Assembly: GCA_016946835.1 (NCBI GenBank)
Contig: JACVTC010000002.1
Coordinates: 1,721,001 to 1,785,000, forward strand
DNA length: 64,000 nucleotides
Direction: 5' to 3'
Origin: Neocallimastix lanati (nom. inval.)
Lineage: Eukaryota > Neocallimastigomycota > Neocallimastigomycetes > Neocallimastigales > Neocallimastigaceae
Shown: one piece after another, positions 17,055 through 39,387 of the stretch
How positions within the stretch are numbered: position 1 is the stretch's first letter
How the letters are laid out: every line of letters begins with the position of its first letter
Program-made: the position numbers and the translations under genes
Notes under the pieces: model-generated
Told to the model about the DNA's origin: nothing
Databases searched by the model: none
The model's input: only the letters and a program-made list of their open reading frames with translations

Positions 17055-19193
17055 TAGTATCATAATTATTTTTTAACAAAATTTTTTGAAAGACTTTATT
17101 AATTTTCGAATTTAAATTGTGTACCTGGTGGTATATATTGAGAAACATTTCCTATAACAATACGCTTAATCATATAGAATCTTGATCCTTCATTCAAAGG
17201 TTTATGTGGAGTAGCTAAAATTTTTGGATTTGGATGAAGTGGAGAAATATCTTCCATATCATTATTATCAATATATTTCGATTGTAGCATCTTTAAATAA
17301 TCATCATCATTATCTTTTTTCTTTTTTGATGAAGTATTACTGGTAGTGGAATCATTTTCGGATTCATATAATGTAGATTTGGATAGTTGTGAAGAACTAT
17401 ACCTCAGTGTTGATTTTTGTATTTTACTTTTTTGTGGGGGCATATTGCTAATAGTTGAAGATGATAATGAAGACGTATCACTGTCCATATCAACATCTTC
17501 ATCGAATTCTTTAATCTTTGGCTTATTTTAAGAATTATAATTGTAACAAATAAAAAATAATAAAATATATATTAAGACTTTAATATAACTTATATAAAAT
17601 CATACATAAAGTTAAAAATTTATTTTATAAAATAATATTCACTCTTTCTTTATACTTAGATAATTGATTATTCATATTAATGAGTTTAGTTTTTCTATTA
17701 TATAAATATATAAATAATAATAATTAAAAAAAAAAAAAAAAAGATAAAAAATAAATATAATAAATAATATATTTTCAATTAACATAATTTTTATAAAAAA
17801 TTCACTTATTGTTATATAATTATATACTAATTCTTTATATATTTAAAAATTTACCTTGATGTTTCCATGAATACATCTCTCAATGATATAACTCGACTTG
17901 TTTTTTTTCTACATGGATGATTCAAGGGCACTTCACTTTCATCCTTTCAATTATTAAGATTATTATTAAAATTATTATATAAATATATATATAATTTTTA
18001 TTATTTCTTTTAAAAATAATAACTTTTTAAAATATTTATTTATAATATATATAGTTTCTTACAACAACAATTCCACAAAGCCTTGTTGCTTCCTCATGAC
18101 TTGGAAATTCCATTTTATGTGAAATTCTACAATGATTAAGAAATCCTTGTAAATTTGAAAAATTTGACCTTAAGCATTTTAAACATTGAATCCTTTTATT
18201 TTTAATTATTTTTATTTTTGTTTTTATAATTATTGAATTCATCATTATTATTTAAAATAATAATTTATTTTTTCAATATATATATATTAAAAAAGGAAGA
18301 TATTTTAGTAAATATAAATATATATATTTTTCTACATTTCATTTATTTTTATTTTTATTTAGTTTAGTAATTATTTAAATATATTATTGTATTTTAAAAA
18401 TATAATAATATCTGTTATTAACTTCACAAATTTTCCATCATCTCTTTTTTCGTATAATATATCAATATCAGTATAAGAATCTTCTTTTGAAGAAGTATGT
18501 TTTGAATTATTTAATGTTTTCTTTGAAGCTTTCGATTTTGAAGATTTTAATTCAAAGTCAGAATCATCATCTTCTTCTTTGATTTGGTTTGTTTGTTCTT
18601 CTACATAAAAATGATATATTTAATTTAAATGAAAATTTTCCATTTTAATAAAAATAGGTTCGTTTGACTGTCTGTATAATAAAATAACACTTTTCTTTTC
18701 ATTATTATTATCTTTAATTTATTATTATTTGTTTACCATTTCTTTGAGGAATAAATTTTCCATTAATAATTGTTTCTCTTAAATTTCTTAATAAAGTTTC
18801 ACCTTTCTCAATTTCATTTTCAATTGCCCATATTTCATGTCTTTTCATATAAATTTCAACATCAAATTGACTTTTTAAAATTTCTGAAACTTTTCTGACA
18901 GTTTCTGCATCTTTTTGAAAATAATTTTATTTTTGGTATATATTAAAAATATATATTTAACATTATTAATATAAAAATCAAATTATTTTTTTATTACATT
19001 TCTAATTTTTTCTTATAATATATATTGAAGAATTTTTATATATACATTATGATAAATGTTTTAATATATTTTATTAAAATTGATACTGGGGTTTTAATAT
19101 AAAAAAAATGTATATACCTCTTTTTATTCTTTTTGGAGGAGTATCCATCCTTTTATTGTCATTTTCTTTCATATTAAAATGAAATGAGCTCAT
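13932..19193 (-). CDS. YEATS-domain protein, YEATS2-like, with zinc finger
   Basis: Acyl-lysine histone reader related to animal YEATS2 (ATAC acetyltransferase complex). Thirteen exons join in phase: 19193-19118, 18910-18737, 18600-18423, 18192-18063, 17943-17855, 17694-17643, 17521-17125, 16933-16866, 16748-16557, 16354-15898, 15709-15615, 15463-14270 and 14129-13932, giving 1099 aa. Residues ~25-85 form a helical N-terminal segment, as in YEATS2. A C2H2-like finger (CLKC..HCRISH) sits near residues 146-170. The YEATS domain spans ~345-470 and reads [56 protein letters not shown]. The last two keep the aromatic/Gly positions of the acyl-lysine pocket. After a Ser/Arg-rich linker a conserved block ([20 protein letters not shown]) starts near 620, then Gln/Glu/Lys-rich and poly-Ser tracts. 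The start ATG and the short exon 1 are the least certain parts. Confidence 0.88.
15470..15533. repeat. (AAT)n array in YEATS gene intron
   Basis: ATA/AAT triplets lie just upstream, in the gene's sense, of the 3' splice site of exon 12 (acceptor at 15464-15465). Confidence 0.8.
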
Positions 19194-19629
19194 CTTTTTG
19201 TTTCATTTTCAACTAAGTATACTATATTTTTTTCTTGTAATTTAAAATAAAATATGAATGTTTTTCTTTTTTTCTTCTGTACTTTTAATTAAAAAATATC
19301 AATATTTATATTTTATCAAATTTAATTAATTTAATTATAAGTTCCATTAATTTAATGAATTTCCAATATTCAAAAATGAAAGAATTTCAATAAATTGTAA
19401 TTATGATTCTAAAAAAAAAAAAAATTGAATTTTTTGATTTTATAAAAATTTAAAATAATGATTAAAATAAAAATTTTATAGAGATTTTGTACTAATTTTT
19501 CTCTTTTTTTTTATTTATTATTATTATTATTTAATTATTATTATTTAGCCTTTTATTAAGAAATTTAAATATTAGTTACTATTAGTTTCTATTTTTTTTT
19601 TAAATTACATTTTTTATTTTTTTATTTTT

Positions 19630-19720
<91 letters not shown>

Positions 19721-19801
19721 TTTTAAAATATATGTATATTAAAAATACATATATATATATATGAAAAATAATACAAAATACAAAAGCAATTTCTAGTAAT
19801 A

Positions 19802-19843
<42 letters not shown>

Positions 19844-20104
19844 ATATGTATAAATGTTTTAATAAAAATATTATTGCACATATAATTGATTTATTTTAAT
19901 TAAATCTAATTTCTTAAGTATAATTGATAAAATTTTCTGTATAAACATTATTATAAAATAGTAAACATAAATTATAAGATTATATGAAATTAAAATAATT
20001 TATAATAAATTATTAATATTCATATTATTTATTTAGGCATATATTTATATATGCTTTAAAATAGAATTATATATAATCAAAGAGGTTAATATTTAAAAAA
20101 AAAA
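19194..20104. other. spacer upstream of YEATS gene
   Basis: This lies between the YEATS gene start and the stop of the next minus-strand gene. It contains a (TTTA)n array at 19629-19723 and a ~33-nt A run near 19807-19841. No gene is seen. Confidence 0.55.
19629..19723. repeat. (TTTA)n tetranucleotide array
   Basis: About 24 tandem TTTA units lie in the spacer upstream of the YEATS gene. Confidence 0.9.
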
Positions 20105-28594
<8,490 letters not shown>

Positions 28595-29337
28595 TATTTA
28601 TGTACTTTCAGTTATTTCTTTATTCTGAATTTATTTATTTATTTATCTATTTATTATAAATCTATAAATATATGTAATAATATAAAAATAATAGAGAAAA
28701 ATAAAAAAAAAAAAAAAGCTAATAAAAAATAAAATATATAAAAAAATGTTAAATTATATATAATATAAATCAATATATATTATTTCAATCTTTCGTTTTT
28801 GTTATTTAAATATTATTAAAGTTTTTTGGTAATAAAAAAGATAATAAAATAAGCGCAGCAACATTGTTAATTTCAAAACAAAAATAAAAAACATATAAAA
28901 TAAAATTTATATTCTAATTTTAATTTTATCTCTTTTATCTTAAAAACTTTATTTTTATTTTATTTTTTATTTTTTTTTTTTTTTTTTTCAAATATAATAG
29001 AAAATTTAAATATTTCTTTATTAAAAAACGACGATTGTATTACAATCAGTCATACTATTATTTTTATCATTAAAAAATATTTAGAAAAAGAAATAATTAT
29101 AATATAGCGAAATATATATAAAAAAACTTTTTTTTTTTTTTTTTTTTTTTATTTATTTATATATTTATTTTCTCATTTATTTGTTTTTATTTTTATTAAT
29201 AAATTAATTTATAACAAATCTATATACTATATACATTTTAATTTCAAAATAATCTAATAATTAATTAGTAATATATAATTAATATATTTCAAATGAATAA
29301 TTTACCTTAAAAAAAAAAAAAAAAAACAAATATTAAT
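28595..29337. promoter_or_regulatory. left half of a divergent intergenic region
   Basis: This lies upstream of the coiled-coil gene (-). Without the copia insertion it would join the 35133-35519 segment to give a ~1.1-kb divergent promoter region shared with transketolase (+). It contains T/A homopolymers and no ORF. No individual promoter motif can be singled out. Confidence 0.4.
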
Positions 29338-29342
29338 CCATT

Positions 29343-29581
29343 TGTTGTGAAATATATAACTTTATTAATAAATATCAAAGGTGTACATATATTAAATTTT
29401 AATTTTACATGTATTTTATACTATTACATTTACACATGATTCACATACATTTATTACATATATCATATGACTTATTTTACACCACTATTACGTACGCTAG
29501 CTCATATATCTATGTTATACTATATACATTATATTATTTATATTATTTATACTTGTGTAATATTAAACTTAATTTCTAACA
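29343..29581 (-). repeat. copia 3' LTR
   Basis: This 239-bp repeat has the TG..CA ends of an LTR. It matches 34889-35127 base for base as far as I can read. The last 7 bases (TCTAACA on the + strand) are TGTTAGA in the element's sense. Confidence 0.95.
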
Positions 29582-29590
29582 TTCCCCCGT
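29582..29590 (-). other. polypurine tract of copia element
   Basis: On the minus strand ACGGGGGAA sits directly against the TG of the 3' LTR. A G-rich purine run here is the expected primer for plus-strand DNA synthesis and stands out in this AT-rich DNA. Confidence 0.85.
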
Positions 29591-29594
29591 AAGT

Positions 29595-32500
29595 TTAATA
29601 TTCATAAATTTTGTATAGTAAAGAGTTCTTGAATTTTTTCGTTAAAGTACCATTAAGGTATTTGGTAAAACCGTCTGCAATATTGTATTGTGATTTGATA
29701 TACTTGAGGTCTATTTTATCTTCTTTTATCAATTCTCTTATTTTATGATATCTCAAATCTATGTGTCTTGATTTTGGATTAATTGTTTCATTCTTACTAT
29801 TATAAATTGCAGCTCTATTATCAATGTTAATTGTTATACAATCAATTTTTATGCCTAATTCATTCAGTAAATTTCTTAACCACATACATTTCAAAGCACA
29901 TTCATTCAGACTATAATATTCACTTTCAGCGGTAGATATAGCTACGCAGTGTTGCAACTTTGAATACCATGTCACAGGAGCTGAACCCATAAATATTACG
30001 AAACCAGTAGTTGATCTTTTTGTCTCTCTATCACCACCTAGATCTGCGTCTACATATACTCTTATATTAATGTCTTTAGTAATCTTTAAACCATAATGTT
30101 TTGTACCTTTTAAGTATCTAAAAATCTTGATAACATTCATCCAATCTTCGAGAGTAGGATCTTGATTCTTTCTAGTAGCTTTACTTGTCGCATACATAAT
30201 ATCTGGTCTTGTTCCCATAGCTAAATATAGTAAGCATCCTACAGCCTGCATATATGTAGTTTTATCAAACTTTGTTTCTCTTAATTTCTCATTTTCAGTA
30301 TACATCATATTTGATATCGCATTGTATTTATCAATGTCAAATCTGTCTAAGATATCATTTAAATATTGTATTTGATGCATAATATAACCATCCTTGCATT
30401 TAATAAATTTGATTCCTATTATGAAATCAACCATTCCTAAGTCACTTAAATTGAATTTGTCTTTAATTTCTAATTTAATTCTATCTATAACACTTTTCTT
30501 TCCAGAAATTAGGATATCATCAACATAAATAGCAATTATACAAATAATATTCTTATTCTTATCTTTCAATATATAAACACATGGTTCGCTCTTTAATCTT
30601 TCAAAACCTATTTCAGTAAGAACACTATCTAATTTATTATTCCACATACGACCAGCTTGTTTTAAGCCATAAATCGCTTTGTTCAACTTCCAATAGCCTT
30701 TACCATAATCTTCACTACCTTCAGGTATTTCCATATATAATTCTTCCTCTAAGTCAGCATTTAAATATGCCGCTTTAATATCAATTTGATAAATTTCAAA
30801 ACCATAATAAATTGAAATTGCTATAATGACTCTTAACGAATCTTGCTTTAAAGTAGGTGAGAATGTTTCTATATAGTCTATTCCATAAATTTGAGTAAAA
30901 CCGCGAGCAACTAACCTCGCCTTAAATCTTATAATTATACCTACGTCATTTCTCTTATAGCTAAATACCCACTTAGCTGAAATTATATTCTTTCCTTTTG
31001 GAATTTCTTTAACAAGTGTGTACACTTCCATATCCTTCATGTTATTTAATTCAGTTTCAATTGCCTTTAACCATTCCTCTTTATCAGGTCTATCAAATAT
31101 ATCTTTATACGAGTTTGGTAACGGTAATTCCATTTCACTACAATTTAATGCAACTAAATTATAATAATTACTTGCTCTCCTTTTCTTATAATTATTACTT
31201 TCATTCCTATCATTTAATTCTTCTTCATTCATTTCTTCAACATGTTTTCTTTTAGATAAAATACTTTCTTTATCTTTATTCATATTATCCGAAGTACTTA
31301 CATTTGATTTACTTGCATATGGTTTATTTATGTTTTGTTTGTTTATATTTTGGTTAATTTCCGCATTAGAATTTCCAGATGTTGAGCTTGAATTATTATT
31401 TCTATTCGTTAAATTATTTAAATCAATTGATTTTCCATCACGCTTATTATAATCTCCATTATCTGTAATTCTTGGTATTTTACTGATTATTTCTTCTACC
31501 CTAGTATTATTATATTTCGAATTATTTTGAGTTAACTGGTTTACATTATTGATATTATTTACATTATTAATTGAATTAGTTTGGTCATTTAAGTTGTTTC
31601 TATTATTCTTGTTAACATTATCATTTTGAATTGCTTGATTTAAGTTGTCATTTGGACTGCCTTGTTTTAAATTGTTGTTCGAAATAACTTGATTTAAATT
31701 ATTTAAATTACCTTGATTTAAATTGTTCGAGTTAAATTGATCATTATTGTCTGAATTATTTTGATTTGAATTATTGTTTAAATTATTTTGATTTAAATGG
31801 TCTACATCATTTGAATTTAATTGATTTAAATTATTTTGATTAATATTTGAATTATTAGAAACGTTTAGATTTTGGTAATTTATGGGATGTCCATTCTGAG
31901 AATTTAAAACAGGAGAGGGAAAGTTTTGTGCTGTATAATTATAATAATTTGGAGGAATACAATAATTTAAATTATTATATGGATTTAAATTATATTGATT
32001 TGGAGCATAATGATTTTGGAAATTATTTGGATAATTTACAAATGCATATGGATTATAATAATATAAATTATTAGGAGGTGGATAATCTAAATTATTGTAG
32101 TAATAGTTTGTGTACCCATTTATATTATCATTTATGTTGTTGTTCATATTATTATTATTATCTACATTATTGTTTGTACTATTTTCCATATTGTTATTAT
32201 TTTCATTTATACTTTTATCATTTACGTTATTGTCCTCAAAGTCTACAACGTCTTCATCATCATTACTTCCCCCGATTTCATAATAAGGAGTGAAATTTAT
32301 TAAATCCGGAGGAGAAGGAGGAGCAGAACCATTACCAGGAATATCTTCAAAAAATACAACAGAACGAGAAATAACAACTTTATTATTAGTGATATCAAAA
32401 ATCCTATAAGCAGTTGGGTTGGTATCGTATCCAAGAAAGATACCTGGGAGGGAAGAGTTAGTTAATTTATTTCTAAACTGTTTAGGGACAAGGAAAAAGA

Positions 32501-34115
32501 CTTGACAACCAAAGACTCTAAACCTTGAATAATCGACTTTTTCATTATAAAGAAGTTCATACGGAACATTATTATCAATACCTCTATGTGGCATCCTATT
32601 GTGGATATAGTTAGCTGTCCTAATGGCATCCTCCCAGAAAACATGATTAAGGCGGGCATCCTCTAACATCGCTCTAGCATTTGGAAGGAGAGAACCGTGT
32701 AACCTTTCGATACGTCCATTTTGTTGAGGTTCGTAAGGGACAGAAAACTCATGTGTAATTCCATTAATATTACAAAACTCTATAATTTTATTGTTAGTAA
32801 ACTCTGTTCCATTGTCAGTCCGTAATCTTTTAATATTTTTATTAAATATGTTTTTAATGTTATTATACCAATTTAAAAAGGCGTTAAAAACATCACGTTT
32901 GGATTTGATAAATAAGACCCAACCAAAACGAGTGTAATCATCTAAAATAGAAACAAAGTATTTATTTCCATACATGGACCTACTATTAATAGTAACAGTG
33001 TCCATATGAACCAATTCAAATGGTTCAGTAGCGTGACTATCTGAGGGGTAATGTGGGAAACTTTTTAATTTTGTTTTCGCACACGTCTTGCATTTACATT
33101 TTATATATATTCTTTTTAATGTTTTCCTAAGTGTTCCTAGATTATAATGTCCCAAACGTCTATGCCATACGTAGAGACTTTCCTCTTCTTCACTATTGGC
33201 ATTATTACAATTGATATCATTATTATAAAAATTTATTTTATTCTTGGAAGTCCAAATAATATAAGTTCTGGAATAATTTGAATATGTTGTACAGATTCTA
33301 TTATTTTTACTATTAAATAATATTACACAATTTTTATTATTTCTTTTACAAAAAACAGTTTTGTATCCTTGTTCGGATAAACAGTCTACTGAGAGTAAAT
33401 TTTTCTTGAATGAGGGAACATACAATACATTTTTAAGAGTAATTTTGTTGTCATTTATATAACCTATGTAAGTACCTATTCCTCTGCACTTAACGTATTC
33501 ACCATTGGCGAAATAAATTCTCCGATTGTGTTTTTTATAATTTGATAATAGATTTGGATCACATATCATATGGTATGTGGTGCCAGAATCTAGTGTCCAT
33601 GTACTAATATTTTTGGTTAATTTATTTTTATTATTATCATTTAATTTTTTATTTTGTTTATTTTTATTTTCTTTAAAATAAGATGGTTTGTTGAATGGGA
33701 GAATACTTCTTGATGCATTACCTGTTTCAATATTATACGCATCATTATAGTCTTTGAAAAAGTATTCTCTGTGTTTATCTTGTTTATTTACTTCATTTAC
33801 TGTGCTGTTTAGGCAACGCGTTTCGCCTCCCATCATAGTTTTTATCATTTTTGTAATATTTATTATTATTATAATTTTTATTATTATTTCTATTATTATT
33901 AAATTTATTTTTATTATATTTGTAATAATTGTTATTATTATTTTTATTAAAATTCTTTCTATTATTACATTCACTTTGATAGTGACCTTTTTTACCACAA
34001 CTCCAACATTCAATATTATTTTTATAATTTTTATTATTATATTTATTATTATTATTACTATAGTTTTTATTGGTATAATTACTTTGAACATTTGGCGTAT
34101 TAAGATTTGAAACAA
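29595..34115 (-). CDS. pol: copia pol polyprotein (PR-IN-RT-RNase H)
   Basis: Open frame of 1506 codons. The true pol part begins inside its N-terminal ~110 codons, which overlap gag in the +1 frame. Landmarks in order: aspartic protease WTLDSGTTYHM (~residue 173); integrase HHCC finger (WHRRLGH..CKTC); catalytic Asp in LVHMDTV, Asp in LRTDNGTEF and Glu in QQNGRIERLHG; reverse transcriptase with AIYVDDILISGK (~residue 1196); RNase H with VYVDADLGGDRETKRSTTG and STAESEYYSL. Integrase preceding RT defines Ty1/copia. A ~300-residue Asn/Tyr/Pro-rich linker lies between integrase and RT. The frame closes 14 bp before the 3' LTR. It is probably made as a Gag-Pol fusion by +1 frameshifting. Confidence 0.95.
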   Translation of the reverse strand: MFQILIRQMFKVIIPIKTIVIIIINIIIKIIKIILNVGVVVKKVTIKVNVIIERILIKIIITIITNIIKINLIIIEIIIKIIIIINITKMIKTMMGGETRCLNSTVNEVNKQDKHREYFFKDYNDAYNIETGNASRSILPFNKPSYFKENKNKQNKKLNDNNKNKLTKNISTWTLDSGTTYHMICDPNLLSNYKKHNRRIYFANGEYVKCRGIGTYIGYINDNKITLKNVLYVPSFKKNLLSVDCLSEQGYKTVFCKRNNKNCVILFNSKNNRICTTYSNYSRTYIIWTSKNKINFYNNDINCNNANSEEEESLYVWHRRLGHYNLGTLRKTLKRIYIKCKCKTCAKTKLKSFPHYPSDSHATEPFELVHMDTVTINSRSMYGNKYFVSILDDYTRFGWVLFIKSKRDVFNAFLNWYNNIKNIFNKNIKRLRTDNGTEFTNNKIIEFCNINGITHEFSVPYEPQQNGRIERLHGSLLPNARAMLEDARLNHVFWEDAIRTANYIHNRMPHRGIDNNVPYELLYNEKVDYSRFRVFGCQVFFLVPKQFRNKLTNSSLPGIFLGYDTNPTAYRIFDITNNKVVISRSVVFFEDIPGNGSAPPSPPDLINFTPYYEIGGSNDDEDVVDFEDNNVNDKSINENNNNMENSTNNNVDNNNNMNNNINDNINGYTNYYYNNLDYPPPNNLYYYNPYAFVNYPNNFQNHYAPNQYNLNPYNNLNYCIPPNYYNYTAQNFPSPVLNSQNGHPINYQNLNVSNNSNINQNNLNQLNSNDVDHLNQNNLNNNSNQNNSDNNDQFNSNNLNQGNLNNLNQVISNNNLKQGSPNDNLNQAIQNDNVNKNNRNNLNDQTNSINNVNNINNVNQLTQNNSKYNNTRVEEIISKIPRITDNGDYNKRDGKSIDLNNLTNRNNNSSSTSGNSNAEINQNINKQNINKPYASKSNVSTSDNMNKDKESILSKRKHVEEMNEEELNDRNESNNYKKRRASNYYNLVALNCSEMELPLPNSYKDIFDRPDKEEWLKAIETELNNMKDMEVYTLVKEIPKGKNIISAKWVFSYKRNDVGIIIRFKARLVARGFTQIYGIDYIETFSPTLKQDSLRVIIAISIYYGFEIYQIDIKAAYLNADLEEELYMEIPEGSEDYGKGYWKLNKAIYGLKQAGRMWNNKLDSVLTEIGFERLKSEPCVYILKDKNKNIICIIAIYVDDILISGKKSVIDRIKLEIKDKFNLSDLGMVDFIIGIKFIKCKDGYIMHQIQYLNDILDRFDIDKYNAISNMMYTENEKLRETKFDKTTYMQAVGCLLYLAMGTRPDIMYATSKATRKNQDPTLEDWMNVIKIFRYLKGTKHYGLKITKDINIRVYVDADLGGDRETKRSTTGFVIFMGSAPVTWYSKLQHCVAISTAESEYYSLNECALKCMWLRNLLNELGIKIDCITINIDNRAAIYNSKNETINPKSRHIDLRYHKIRELIKEDKIDLKYIKSQYNIADGFTKYLNGTLTKKFKNSLLYKIYEY

Positions 34116-34782
34116 TATTTTCCGATTTTTCTTTCTTTTCTTTTACTCTTTTTAGTAGCTGTACCCTTTCAATTAACTTTTTGGTAGTATCTTCCCAGTC
34201 CGTTTGTAGATCTATTAAATTTGTTTTTATAGTTAATTCTTCTGGCATAGCATTAAATAGATAAATAAATTTTTCCTTAAATTCTAGTTTTTCTCCGAGA
34301 TTTTCAAGTTCCTTAAACTTTAAATTCATATTAGAGATAAATATGGACAACGATGGATCACTTTCTGGGTCGTATTTTGAGTGATTAAGGGAATCTTTAA
34401 TTTCCTCAATTCTATCCTTTTCATCACTTAAATTTAGGTTTACTATCATCCTATAGATTTCATATGCTGTACCAGATATGAAATCTATACTGGATGCTAG
34501 TTCTTCATTAATACTATTTAAAATAATTTCCTTGACCTTAGCATCATTTTTGAGGACCTCACTTTTTGTTCCTTTTTTATAATAAGTGTTTATAGTGTCA
34601 TCCACTAGAATTAAATTTTGTTTTTCTTCTTCCTTTAAAGTGGAACCATCCACTTTTTCAATTTTGACACTATTAAGATAATCCGTTAAATTAAATCTCC
34701 TTAATAATAAATACAATTGTTGTTTCCACAACTTAAAATTAGAGCTATTTAGCTGATCTTTTGTTTTTAAGACTTCGGACAT
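33793..34782 (-). CDS. gag: copia gag with CCHC zinc knuckle
   Basis: A 329-aa protein that would form the virus-like particle of the retrotransposon. The N-terminus (DQLNSSNFKLWKQQLYLLL) is typical of copia Gag. A CCHC knuckle CWSCGKKGHYQSEC near residues 257-270 binds the element's RNA, and the C-terminus is Asn/Lys/Tyr-rich. The ATG at 34782 is preceded by a poly-A leader. Gag ends at a TGA inside the start of the pol frame, with a 323-bp overlap, so pol lies +1 relative to gag. Confidence 0.93.
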   Translation of the reverse strand: MSEVLKTKDQLNSSNFKLWKQQLYLLLRRFNLTDYLNSVKIEKVDGSTLKEEEKQNLILVDDTINTYYKKGTKSEVLKNDAKVKEIILNSINEELASSIDFISGTAYEIYRMIVNLNLSDEKDRIEEIKDSLNHSKYDPESDPSLSIFISNMNLKFKELENLGEKLEFKEKFIYLFNAMPEELTIKTNLIDLQTDWEDTTKKLIERVQLLKRVKEKKEKSENIVSNLNTPNVQSNYTNKNYSNNNNKYNNKNYKNNIECWSCGKKGHYQSECNNRKNFNKNNNNNYYKYNKNKFNNNRNNNKNYNNNKYYKNDKNYDGRRNALPKQHSK

Positions 34783-34871
34783 TTTTTTTTTTTTTTTTTT
34801 TTTTTATTTAAAATTAATCAAAATTAAAACCTCTTTAAACTTTACTATAACTCTTCTAGTACACTTAGAGT

Positions 34872-34888
34872 CATTGAGACTCTTAATC
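34872..34888 (-). other. copia primer-binding site, tRNA-Lys(CUU) anticodon-arm type
   Basis: The 17 bases touching the 5' LTR read CATTGAGACTCTTAATC on the + strand. They do not contain CCA, so they cannot be the usual tRNA 3' end. Instead TGAGA-CTCTTAA-TC looks like an anticodon arm: stem TGAGA, 7-nt loop with anticodon CTT, and the start of the 3' stem. This is what a tRNA-Lys(CUU) would supply if a 5'-half tRNA were the primer, as known for Drosophila copia with initiator tRNA-Met. The inference needs the host tRNA sequence. Confidence 0.65.
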
Positions 34889-35127
34889 TGTTGTGAAATA
34901 TATAACTTTATTAATAAATATCAAAGGTGTACATATATTAAATTTTAATTTTACATGTATTTTATACTATTACATTTACACATGATTCACATACATTTAT
35001 TACATATATCATATGACTTATTTTACACCACTATTACGTACGCTAGCTCATATATCTATGTTATACTATATACATTATATTATTTATATTATTTATACTT
35101 GTGTAATATTAAACTTAATTTCTAACA
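34889..35127 (-). repeat. copia 5' LTR
   Basis: This is the 239-bp partner of 29343-29581 with the same TG..CA ends. It carries the element's promoter, but no single TATA box can be chosen. It ends 392 bp before the transketolase ATG and is oriented away from it. Confidence 0.95.
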
Positions 35128-35519
35128 CCATTTAATAAAATAATAGTAATAATAATATAATAAAATAATTTTAATTTTTTATAATGAAATTTTTTTAATA
35201 TACTTAAATAATCAAAAATATAAAATATCAATAATATAATATAATATGGGGTTAAGGATTTACATATAACATTAAAATTATAATAAATATTAATAAAGAA
35301 TAATAATAAAAAAAAACATAAAATTTCATTTTATTATATTTAAAAATATATATATTAATTGATAATATTCAATTATACAATATAAGAAGGAAATAATAAT
35401 ATTTGAATTATTAGCATATATTCAAAAGCACATAAAAAATAATTATCAAATTTCTTTCGAAAATCATTTTTCATTTTAAGATTTATTTGTAATAATAATA
35501 TAATAATATAAATAATAAA
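35128..35519 (+). promoter_or_regulatory. transketolase upstream region
   Basis: Only ~390 bp of original sequence remain between the copia LTR and the transketolase ATG. They begin with the second copy of the CCATT target duplication. A/T-rich; no specific motif can be assigned. Confidence 0.4.
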
Positions 35520-39317
<3,798 letters not shown>

Positions 39318-39331
39318 GTAATAACAATAGA

Positions 39332-39387
<56 letters not shown>

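Larger units (their letters stand above)
29338..35132 (-). mobile_element. complete Ty1/copia LTR retrotransposon with target duplications
   Basis: The element proper is 29343-35127 and is read on the minus strand. Two 239-bp LTRs (TG..CA ends) show no difference on reading, and the flanks carry a perfect 5-bp duplication CCATT at 29338-29342 and 35128-35132. In the element's sense the order is 5' LTR, primer-binding site, gag with a zinc knuckle, then pol with protease, integrase, reverse transcriptase and RNase H (the Ty1/copia order), polypurine tract, 3' LTR. Neither reading frame is broken. Intact frames and matching LTRs indicate a recent and potentially still active insertion. It sits in the divergent intergenic region between the coiled-coil gene and transketolase. 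Confidence 0.96.
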
